A DNA stretch of 64,000 nt, from NCBI RefSeq assembly GCF_011297335.1, contig NZ_JAAOTJ010000006.1:62001-126000 (forward strand). Direction: 5' to 3'. The notes beneath the pieces were generated by a model. The model worked only from the letters and a program-made list of their open reading frames with translations. It was not told where the DNA came from and did no database searches. Positions 1-6,760 of the stretch are shown in pieces. Origin of the DNA: Catellatospora methionotrophica. GTDB taxonomy: Bacteria > Actinomycetota > Actinomycetes > Mycobacteriales > Micromonosporaceae. The translations under genes were made by a program, and so were the position numbers. Positions within the stretch are counted from its first letter, which is position 1; each line of letters begins with the position of its first letter.

Positions 1-18
1 ATGCATAGCATCCCGTGC

Positions 19-975
19 ATGAAACGGTTCGTTCTGCGCGTGCTGCCCTGGGTGCTGGCGCTGCCGGCGGCGGCGTGGGCCGTGTTCCGGATCGCGGGCT
101 GGGACGACGGTTACCCGATGGCGCAGCTGATGGCGTTCACGCCGTACGTCGCGGCGGGTGCGCTGGTGCCGCTCGCGGTGCTGCTCGGGTGGCGGCGCTG
201 GGCGGCGGCCGGGCTGGCCGGGGTGACCGCGCTCGCGCTGGCCGTGGTGGTGCTGCCGCGCTGGTTCGCCGACGGCGACCCGACGGCCGGGGCGGCGGGC
301 ACACCGCTGCGGGTGATGAGCGCCAACGTGCTGGTGGGCTCGGCGGGGTCGGCGGAGCTGGTCGCGCTCGTGCGGGCACATCGGGTGGACGTGCTCGCGC
401 TGCAGGAGGTGACCCCGGACTTCCTGGCGGCGGCGGACGCGGCGGGGCTGGGCGGTGAGCTGCCGTACCGGGCGGACCACTCCGTGCCCGGCGTCGAGGG
501 CTCGGCGCTGCTGTCGCGGTATCCGTTGCGCGACGGCGGGATGCGCGTCAACCCGGGCGGGTTCCGGCAGGCGTACGCCGAGGTCGTGGTGCCGGGCGGG
601 GGCAGTGTGCTGGTCGAGTCGGCGCACCCGCTGGCGCCCTGGGCCGACTTCGTCACGCCGCTGTGGGCGCGCGGCGTCGAGGGCCAGCCGCGGGCCACGC
701 CGGACGGGCCGGTGCGGGTGCTGCTCGGCGACTTCAACGCCACCCTCGACCACCACCTGCTGCGCGACCTGATCGGCTCCGGTTACCGGGACGCGGCCGA
801 CGTGCTGGGGCGGGGCCTGTCCGGCACCTGGGGCCCGTACGACGGGGACCCGATCCCGCCGGTGACGCTGGACCGGGTGCTCGCCGACCGGCGGGTGGGC
901 GTCAAGGACTTCCAGGTGCTCGAACTGCCGCACAGCGACCACCGGCCGGTGTACGCCGAGCTGGTCCTGCCCTAG
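19..975 (+). CDS. Membrane-anchored endonuclease/exonuclease/phosphatase (EEP) family protein
   Basis: The product has a basic start and about three hydrophobic segments in its first 80 residues, then an EEP (DNase I-like) domain from about residue 95 to the end. Visible motifs in order are ALQE (metal-binding Glu), GDFNAT (Asp/Asn of the active site), LDRVL and HSDHRPV (catalytic His/Asp near the C-terminus). The family hydrolyses phosphodiester or phosphoester bonds; the substrate cannot be told. The hydrophobic N-terminus suggests the catalytic domain is presented outside the membrane. I place the start at the ATG at 19, which begins the basic-hydrophobic segment; an in-frame ATG lies at 1, and because the window begins there the true start could lie upstream. 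Confidence 0.85.
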   Translation: MKRFVLRVLPWVLALPAAAWAVFRIAGWDDGYPMAQLMAFTPYVAAGALVPLAVLLGWRRWAAAGLAGVTALALAVVVLPRWFADGDPTAGAAGTPLRVMSANVLVGSAGSAELVALVRAHRVDVLALQEVTPDFLAAADAAGLGGELPYRADHSVPGVEGSALLSRYPLRDGGMRVNPGGFRQAYAEVVVPGGGSVLVESAHPLAPWADFVTPLWARGVEGQPRATPDGPVRVLLGDFNATLDHHLLRDLIGSGYRDAADVLGRGLSGTWGPYDGDPIPPVTLDRVLADRRVGVKDFQVLELPHSDHRPVYAELVLP

Positions 976-988
976 CCCGCGCCGCTGT

Positions 989-1038
989 TTGAGCGAACGC
1001 TCAAGCCTGCTAGGCTAGCGTTTGATCGACCGCTCAAA
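989..1038 (+). promoter_or_regulatory. Candidate autoregulated promoter with two TetR-type operators
   Basis: Two related inverted repeats sit 33 bp apart centre to centre: TTGAGCGAACGCTCAA at 989-1004 and TTTGATCGACCGCTCAAA at 1021-1038. Between and over them lies a plausible promoter, TTGAGC at 989-994 and TAGGCT at 1011-1016 with a 16-bp spacer, reading toward the TetR gene at 1258. About three helical turns between sites would let two dimers bind the same face. That the TetR protein binds here is inferred from position and palindrome type. Confidence 0.65.
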
Positions 1039-1093
1039 TATGTGGCACGGGCCGTGTTTCCTTAGGGGATCGTCCTGACTCGACACTGCCGGG

Positions 1094-1214
1094 CGCACCG
1101 GCAACTGTTTTGTCAGACCGGTGCGAGAAGGTCTGCGCGTCCCGCACAGTCGGGGACGCGACAGTACGGGCGGTGCCGGCCACATTGGCAACGGGGGGTG
1201 GCCGGCACCGCCCG
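1094..1214 (+). other. Structured 5' leader: three consecutive hairpins
   Basis: The stretch between the promoter at 989-1016 and the TetR start at 1258 holds three stems: 1094-1101 with 1118-1125 (8 bp), 1136-1143 with 1153-1160 (8 bp), and 1167-1183 with 1198-1214 (17 bp, 14-nt loop). No T-run follows the last stem, so it does not look like a simple terminator. No open frame with a ribosome site is seen in it. Confidence 0.5.
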
Positions 1215-1257
1215 CACGCGCGTCGGTCATGCACTGGCCCAGGATCGAGGGAGCGGC

Positions 1258-1893
1258 ATGTCCGACACGAAGCAGCGGTTGCTCGACGGCGCCATGGAGA
1301 CGCTGCGCAAGCAGGGGATCGCGGGCGTCTCGGCCCGCAACATCGCCGGGGCGGCGGGAGTCAACCAGGCGCTCGTCTTCTACCACTTCGGCAGCGTGGA
1401 CGACCTGCTCGTGGCGGCGTGCACGGCCGCGACCGCCGAGCGCGTCGCGGCGTACCGGGACCGCTTCGCGACCGTCGGCTCGCTGCGTGAACTGCTCGAC
1501 GTCGGCCGCGCGCTGCACGAGGAGGAGCGCGAGCTGGGCAACGTCGCCGTGCTGGCGCAGATGCTGGCCGGGGCGCAGCACGACGAGAAGCTGGCCCGGG
1601 TCACCGCCGAGGCGCTCGGCATGTGGACCACCGAGATCGAGTCGGTGCTGACCCGCGTGCTGGCGGGTTCGCCGTTCGCCGAGATGGCCGACGTGCCCGG
1701 ACTGGCCGGTGCGATCTCGGCCTCGTTCGTCGGGCTGGAGCTGTACGAGGGTGTCGACCACCCCGCCGCGCAGCGCGCGATGGCGGCGCTGGAGCAGCTG
1801 GGCGCGCTGCTGGAGGTCGTCGAGGAGCTGGGGCCGGTGGCCCGCCGGGCACTGCGGAGCAAGGTCAGCAAGGCGGCCGCCCGCCGGGCTTGA
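1258..1893 (+). CDS. TetR/AcrR family transcriptional regulator
   Basis: A 211-residue one-component repressor. The N-terminal helix-turn-helix occupies about residues 5-50, with the family's recognition-helix pattern ending in QALVFYHFGS; the remaining 160 residues form the all-helical ligand-binding and dimer domain with no recognisable ligand signature. The ATG at 1258 is chosen because GAGGGAG lies 4-5 bases before it; an in-frame GTG at 1198 would start inside the large leader hairpin. Two palindromes at 989-1038 are likely its own operators. The neighbouring glutamine amidotransferase starts 47 bases downstream from its own leaderless-type promoter, so co-regulation is possible but not required. 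The regulated target is unknown. Confidence 0.9.
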   Translation: MSDTKQRLLDGAMETLRKQGIAGVSARNIAGAAGVNQALVFYHFGSVDDLLVAACTAATAERVAAYRDRFATVGSLRELLDVGRALHEEERELGNVAVLAQMLAGAQHDEKLARVTAEALGMWTTEIESVLTRVLAGSPFAEMADVPGLAGAISASFVGLELYEGVDHPAAQRAMAALEQLGALLEVVEELGPVARRALRSKVSKAAARRA

Positions 1894-1940
1894 GCCTGGC
1901 CGCTGAGAGGTCCCGCCGGGGCCGGGCTAACCTCGTCAGC

Positions 1941-2702
1941 GTGGCGACCGCACTGGTGATCGAGAACGACCCGACCGACGACCTGCGCCGACTCGGCGAC
2001 TGGCTGACCGAGGCCGGGCTGGAGCTGTCCGTGCTGCGCCCGCACGCCGGGGACGCCCTGCCCGACGATCTTGAGGGCTACGCCGCGTTCGTGGTCATGG
2101 GCGGCGAGCAGGACGCGTTCGGCAGAGACGGGGTGCCCGGCGCGCCGTGGTTCCCGAAACTGGAGTCGCTGCTGCGCAAGGCGGTCAAGAACCGGGTGCC
2201 GACGCTGGCCATCTGCCTCGGCGGGCAACTGCTGGCCCAGGCCCACGGCGGCACGGTCGAGCGCTCGACCAGCGGCCCCGAGATCGGCGCGCGCCTGGTC
2301 GCGCGGCGCGACGTGGCCGAATCCGACCCGCTGTGGTGGGCGGTGCCGTTCGCGCCCGACGTGATCCAGTACCACTTCGACGAGATCACCGAGCTGCCGC
2401 TCGGTGCGACCCTGCTGGCCGCCTCGCCGCGCTACCCCCACCAGGCGTTCCGGGTCGGCGACCGGGCCTGGGGCACCCAGTTCCACATCGAGTGCGACGT
2501 CGACATGTTCGCGAACTGGGTGGAGAACAACCGGGACTGGATGACCGAGCAGGGCTGGCAGCCCGACGGGCTGATCGCCGGGGTCGAGGCCACCCAGGAC
2601 GACGTGACCGAGGTATGGCAGCCGTTCGCGCGCCGCTTCGCCGAACTGGCCCTGGGCACCCTGCCCGGAGCGGGCCGCCGTGAGCTTCCGCTGCTGAGCT
2701 GA
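1941..2702 (+). CDS. Class I glutamine amidotransferase domain protein
   Basis: A 253-residue stand-alone type 1 glutamine amidotransferase. The nucleophile is Cys92 in ICLGGQ and the other triad members are His182 and Glu184 in FHIEC. Stand-alone members release ammonia from glutamine or hydrolyse gamma-glutamyl compounds; residues near the N-terminus (ALVIENDPTDD) resemble the GMP-synthase-like subgroup, but no partner synthetase lies next to it. Start is the GTG at 1941: TAACCT lies 13 bases upstream and there is no ribosome site, a leaderless arrangement. It precedes glnE by 48 bases, which may be only positional. Substrate is not assigned. Confidence 0.85.
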   Translation: MATALVIENDPTDDLRRLGDWLTEAGLELSVLRPHAGDALPDDLEGYAAFVVMGGEQDAFGRDGVPGAPWFPKLESLLRKAVKNRVPTLAICLGGQLLAQAHGGTVERSTSGPEIGARLVARRDVAESDPLWWAVPFAPDVIQYHFDEITELPLGATLLAASPRYPHQAFRVGDRAWGTQFHIECDVDMFANWVENNRDWMTEQGWQPDGLIAGVEATQDDVTEVWQPFARRFAELALGTLPGAGRRELPLLS

Positions 2703-2750
2703 ACCGTGCTGCGGCTTGGGCGGCCGGGTGCGCGCCGATAGCCTGAGCGG

Positions 2751-5726
2751 GTGGCGGGCATCGGGCGGTTGGCACGGTACGGCTTCACGCTGTCGGCGAA
2801 CGGCCCGGACCCGACGGTGCTGCTCGGCGCGACCGGGCTGAACCTGTGGGACGCGCCCGCGCAGCGGCCGGTCGACGAGGAGGGCGCGCTCATCCTGGAG
2901 CAGCTCGGCCGGGCCGCCGACCCCGACCTGGCGCTGCGCCAGCTGCACCGGATCGCCGAGCGCGACTCCGGCGCGGACAAGGGTGTCCTGGAGCGGATCG
3001 GCGCCGACGAGGACCTGCGTATCCGGCTGCTCACCGTGCTGGGGGCGTCCTCGGCGCTGGGCGACCAGCTCGCCGCGCAGGCGGGCCAGTGGCAGGTGCT
3101 CACGCACACCGTGCCGCCGCGCTACGAGGTGCACAGCGGGCTGGCCGACGTGCCGTCGCTGCGGGCCGGTTACCAGCGCGGGCTGCTGCGCATCGCGGCG
3201 GGCGACCTCGCCGACGGCGTCGCCGTCGAGACGACGATGGCCGAGGTGACCGCGCTGGCCGACGCGACCCTGCGGGCGGCGTACCGAATCGCGCTGGGGC
3301 GGGTCGGCGACCAGCGGCCCCGGCTGGCCGTCATCGCGATGGGCAAGTGCGGCGGGGACGAGCTGAACTACGTCTCCGACGTCGACGTCATCTTCGTCGC
3401 GGCCGAGGACGAGGACCTCGCCGCGGGCACCACCGTCGCCGCGGCGCTGATGGAGATCTGCGGCCACGTCGCCTGGCCCGTGGACGCCGCGCTGCGGCCC
3501 GAGGGCGGGCGCGGGCCGCTGGTGCGCACCCTGGCCAGTCACCTCGTCTACTACCAGCGCTGGGCCCGCACCTGGGAGTTCCAGGCGCTGCTCAAGGCAC
3601 GGCCGGTGGCCGGGGACGCGGGCCTGGGCAAGGCGTGGCTGGCCGCGCTCCAGCCGCTGATCTGGCACGCGGCCGAACGGCCCGAGGCCGTCGAGGACGT
3701 ACGCGCCATGCGGCGGCGCATCATCGACCAGGTGCCCCGCGCCGAGATCGAGCGGGAGATCAAACGCGGGCCGGGCGGGCTGCGCGACATCGAGTTCGCG
3801 GTGCAGCTGCTACAGCTCGTCCACGGGCGCGGCGACGAGACGCTGCGCTCGGGCAACACCCTCAACGCGCTGCGGGCACTCGTCGAGGGCGGGTACGTGG
3901 GGCGCGGGGACGGGGAGGCGCTCAGCGCGGCGTACCGGTTCCTGCGCAACGTGGAGCACCGGCTGCAACTGCAGCGGCTGCGGCGTACGCACACGGTGCC
4001 CGCCGACGACGGCCAGGCGGGCACCCTGGCCCTGCGCTGGCTGTCGCGGGCCATGAACTACCGGCGCGAGGAGCCGTCGCTGGGCACCGGCCGGGGCCGG
4101 GAGGGCGGCGGCCTGGACCCGATCACGGCGTTCCGCGCCGACTGGGTCACCCACGCCGCCGAGGTGCGCCGCCTGCACGCCAAGCTGCTCTACCGGCCGC
4201 TGCTGGCCGCCGTGGCCCGGGTGCCCGCCGACGGCCTGTCACTGCGCGCCGACGCCGCCCGCAAGCGGCTGGAGCTACTCGGATACGCCGATCCGGCGGG
4301 CGCGCTGCGGCACATCGAGGCGCTGACCGCCGGGGTGTCGCGTACCGCGGCGATCCAGCGCACCCTGCTGCCGGTGCTGCTGGCCGAGTTCGCCGACGCG
4401 CCCAACCCCGACGCCGGGCTGCTGGCCTACCGGCAGGTGTCCGACACGCTGGGCACCACGCCCTGGTACCTGCGCCTGCTGCGCGACGAGGGCCCGGTGG
4501 CGCTGCGGCTGGCCCGCGTACTGGACAGCTCGCGCTACCTCACCGACCTGCTGTCGCGCGACCCGGAGGCGCTGCGGCTGCTGGCCGACGACACCGAACT
4601 GGCGCTGCGCACCCGGCAGTCGCTGCTCGACGGCACGGCGGCCGCCGCCGGGCGGCACACCGACCCGCGCGCGGCGGTGGTCGCGGTGCGGGCGATGCGC
4701 CGCCGGGAGCTGTTCCGCATCGGCAGCGCCGACCTGCTCTCCGGGGCGGGCGAGCTGGCCCCGGCCAAGCCTGTCGGCATCACCGAGGTCGGGCAGGGGC
4801 TGGCCGACCTCACCGACGCGACCATCGCGGCGGCGCTGTCGGTGGCCCGGCAGGCCGCCGGTGTGCCGGATGAGCTGCGGTTCTCCGTGATCGGCATGGG
4901 GCGGCTGGGCGGGGCCGAGACGAGCTACCCGAGCGACGCCGACGTGCTGTTCGTCTACCAGCCCGCGCCCGGCATGAAGGACGACGAGGCCAACGGGGCC
5001 GCGCTGGCGATCGCCGAGCAGTTGCGCACGCTGCTGTCCGCGCCCGCGCCCGACCCGCCGCTGGGCATCGACGCCGACCTGCGGCCCGAGGGGCGGCAAG
5101 GCCCGCTGGTGCGCAGCCTCGCCGCGTACCAGCGGTACTACGCCACCTGGTCACAGGTGTGGGAGGCGCAGGCGCTGCTGCGGGCCCGGCCCGTCGCCGG
5201 GGACGCGGGCCTGGCCGCCGACTTCATCGCGCTGGTCGATCCGGTGCGCTACCCGGTCGACGGGCTGCGCCGCGAGCAGATCGTGGAGATCCGGCGGATC
5301 AAGGCGCGGGTGGAGAACGAGCGGCTGCCGCGCGGGGCTGATCCGCTGACCCATACCAAGCTGGGGCGCGGCGGCATCGCCGACGTCGAGTGGACGGTGC
5401 AGCTGTGGCAGCTCCGGCACGGGCACGAGGTGGCGGGGCTGCGGTCCACGCGTACGCTCGACGCGCTCGCCGCCGCCCACGCGGCCGGGCTCGTGACGGT
5501 CGAGGACGCCGAGGTGCTGGCCACGGCGTGGACCCTGTGCTCGCGGGTACGCAACGCGCTGACGCTGATCCGGGGCCGGGCCGTGGACCAGCTGCCCCGG
5601 CACGGCGTCGAGCTGGCCGGGGTGGCCCGCCTGCTGGGCGGCGGCGATCCGGGGGAGTTCCTGGACGAGTACCTCAAGGTCACCCGCCGCTCCCGAGCCG
5701 CCGTCGAGCGGCTGTTCCTGGCCTGA
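2751..5726 (+). CDS. glnE: Bifunctional glutamine synthetase adenylyltransferase/deadenylase
   Basis: A 991-residue enzyme that adds AMP to and removes AMP from a tyrosine of GlnA-type glutamine synthetase, tuning ammonia assimilation. Both nucleotidyltransferase halves are visible: GGDELNYVSDVDVIF near residue 200 (deadenylylating half) and GGAETSYPSDADVLF near 720 (adenylylating half), each followed by the conserved KRGPGGLRDIEF or KLGRGGIADVEW motif. Length matches the family. The GTG start at 2751 has TAGCCT at 2739-2744 and TTGGGC at 2716-2721, a 17-bp spacer, so the transcript is probably leaderless. Its substrate gene glnA lies at 13217-14653 in this window and carries the target tyrosine. 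Confidence 0.97.
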   Translation: MAGIGRLARYGFTLSANGPDPTVLLGATGLNLWDAPAQRPVDEEGALILEQLGRAADPDLALRQLHRIAERDSGADKGVLERIGADEDLRIRLLTVLGASSALGDQLAAQAGQWQVLTHTVPPRYEVHSGLADVPSLRAGYQRGLLRIAAGDLADGVAVETTMAEVTALADATLRAAYRIALGRVGDQRPRLAVIAMGKCGGDELNYVSDVDVIFVAAEDEDLAAGTTVAAALMEICGHVAWPVDAALRPEGGRGPLVRTLASHLVYYQRWARTWEFQALLKARPVAGDAGLGKAWLAALQPLIWHAAERPEAVEDVRAMRRRIIDQVPRAEIEREIKRGPGGLRDIEFAVQLLQLVHGRGDETLRSGNTLNALRALVEGGYVGRGDGEALSAAYRFLRNVEHRLQLQRLRRTHTVPADDGQAGTLALRWLSRAMNYRREEPSLGTGRGREGGGLDPITAFRADWVTHAAEVRRLHAKLLYRPLLAAVARVPADGLSLRADAARKRLELLGYADPAGALRHIEALTAGVSRTAAIQRTLLPVLLAEFADAPNPDAGLLAYRQVSDTLGTTPWYLRLLRDEGPVALRLARVLDSSRYLTDLLSRDPEALRLLADDTELALRTRQSLLDGTAAAAGRHTDPRAAVVAVRAMRRRELFRIGSADLLSGAGELAPAKPVGITEVGQGLADLTDATIAAALSVARQAAGVPDELRFSVIGMGRLGGAETSYPSDADVLFVYQPAPGMKDDEANGAALAIAEQLRTLLSAPAPDPPLGIDADLRPEGRQGPLVRSLAAYQRYYATWSQVWEAQALLRARPVAGDAGLAADFIALVDPVRYPVDGLRREQIVEIRRIKARVENERLPRGADPLTHTKLGRGGIADVEWTVQLWQLRHGHEVAGLRSTRTLDALAAAHAAGLVTVEDAEVLATAWTLCSRVRNALTLIRGRAVDQLPRHGVELAGVARLLGGGDPGEFLDEYLKVTRRSRAAVERLFLA

Positions 5727-5748
5727 GGCGGCGGGGGTTGAGGTTCGA

Positions 5749-5815
5749 CATAGACGGTGGCCTATTACGTTGATTATGATCTGCAAATTTTCAACGTAAT
5801 AGGCCAACGTCTATG
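5749..5815. repeat. Long intergenic hairpin, family A, copy 1
   Basis: Arms 5749-5773 and 5791-5815 (25 bp, one mismatch) enclose a 17-nt loop. The outer arm carries TAGACG then TGGCCTAT, shared with the copies at 35269-35333 and 62879-62943; the inner stem differs but remains paired. Loop content (ATCTGCAAA) shows this copy is inverted relative to the other two. It lies between glnE and the phosphoesterase gene. Confidence 0.85.
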
Positions 5816-5910
5816 AAAAGCGGAGGGGTCGCGCGGGGCCGGGTCAGCCCGGCGCGCGGGGGTGTCGGCGTGCTCAGGGAGTGTCCATGGTCATGTCGTA
5901 GGGTGATCGC

Positions 5911-6699
5911 GTGACGCTCTACGTGGTCGGTGACGTGCACGGCCATCTCGTGCCGCTGACCCAGGCGCTGCGGGTCACCGGCCTGCTCGACGCGCAGGGC
6001 GGCTGGACCGGCGGCGACGCGCGACTGTGGTTCCTCGGCGATCTGACCGACCGCGGCCCGGACGGCCTCGGCGTGATCGATCTGATCCGACGGCTGCAGG
6101 GCGAGGCCGCCGCAGTCGGCGGCGAGGTCGGCTGCGTGATCGGCAATCACGACATGCTGCTGTACGGCAGCCGCTTCGTCCCCGCGTCGCCGGTGACCGA
6201 GGTGCGCACGATCGTGCAGGTGTGGGCTCTGAACGGCGGCCAGGAGCACGACCTCGAGGGGCTGGACGAGCAGCGGGCCGCCTGGCTGGCGGCGCTGCCA
6301 GCGGTCGCCCTAGTCGACGACCACCTGCTGCTGCATGCCGACACCCTGGCCTACCTGGAGTTCGGGCCGACCATCGACGAGATCAACGCCACGGTGCGCA
6401 CCATCATGCGCGAGCACGATGAGCGGACCTTCGGGCGCAACACCCGGCTGCTGTTCCGTCGCTTCGAGTTCCTGGAGCACAACGACGGCGTCGCCAACGC
6501 CCGCCGGCTGCTGGACTCCCTCGGCGGACGCCAGATCGTGCACGGCCACTCCACGATCCCGGAGACGTTCGGCGTCGCCCCGTCGGCGGTCCGCGGCCCG
6601 GTCACGTACGCAGAGGGCCTGGCGATGGCCGTCGACACCGGCATCTCGCTGGGCGCACCCTGCATCATCGTGCCGCTGCCCACGCCGCAACCCGCCTGA
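5911..6699 (+). CDS. Calcineurin-like metallophosphoesterase
   Basis: A 262-residue protein with the complete metal-binding set of the serine/threonine phosphatase and diadenosine tetraphosphatase group: GDVHGH at residues 7-12, GDLTDRG near 43-49, GNHD near 79-82, a histidine in LLHAD, and GHS near 213. The family hydrolyses phosphoesters or bis-nucleosyl polyphosphates with a two-metal centre; the exact substrate is not evident. No signal peptide is seen, so it is probably cytoplasmic. The GTG start has TAGGGT at 5899-5904, 12 bases upstream, and no Shine-Dalgarno, indicating leaderless translation. It converges with the penicillin acylase gene across a family B hairpin. Confidence 0.9.
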   Translation: MTLYVVGDVHGHLVPLTQALRVTGLLDAQGGWTGGDARLWFLGDLTDRGPDGLGVIDLIRRLQGEAAAVGGEVGCVIGNHDMLLYGSRFVPASPVTEVRTIVQVWALNGGQEHDLEGLDEQRAAWLAALPAVALVDDHLLLHADTLAYLEFGPTIDEINATVRTIMREHDERTFGRNTRLLFRRFEFLEHNDGVANARRLLDSLGGRQIVHGHSTIPETFGVAPSAVRGPVTYAEGLAMAVDTGISLGAPCIIVPLPTPQPA

Positions 6700-6702
6700 A
6701 CC

Positions 6703-6752
6703 GAAGGAAGGGCACCTTCCACAACGTCTGGCGTGGTGAAGGTGCCCTTCCT
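6703..6752. repeat. Long intergenic hairpin, family B, copy 1
   Basis: Arms 6705-6719 and 6738-6752 pair perfectly (AGGAAGGGCACCTTC and its complement) around an 18-nt loop. The element fills the gap between two convergent genes and probably acts as a two-way terminator. Other copies: 17414-17467 and 32285-32333. Confidence 0.85.
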
Positions 6753-6760
6753 CCGTCAGA

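Noticed and set aside
1198-1257. Alternative upstream GTG start for the TetR gene
   Set aside because: It would start on the 3' arm of the large leader hairpin with no ribosome site, while 1258 has GAGGGAG and begins at the normal family position.
1380-3668. Minus-strand 762-codon frame opposite TetR, amidotransferase and glnE
   Set aside because: No recognisable domain, no promoter or ribosome site, and crosses three real genes.
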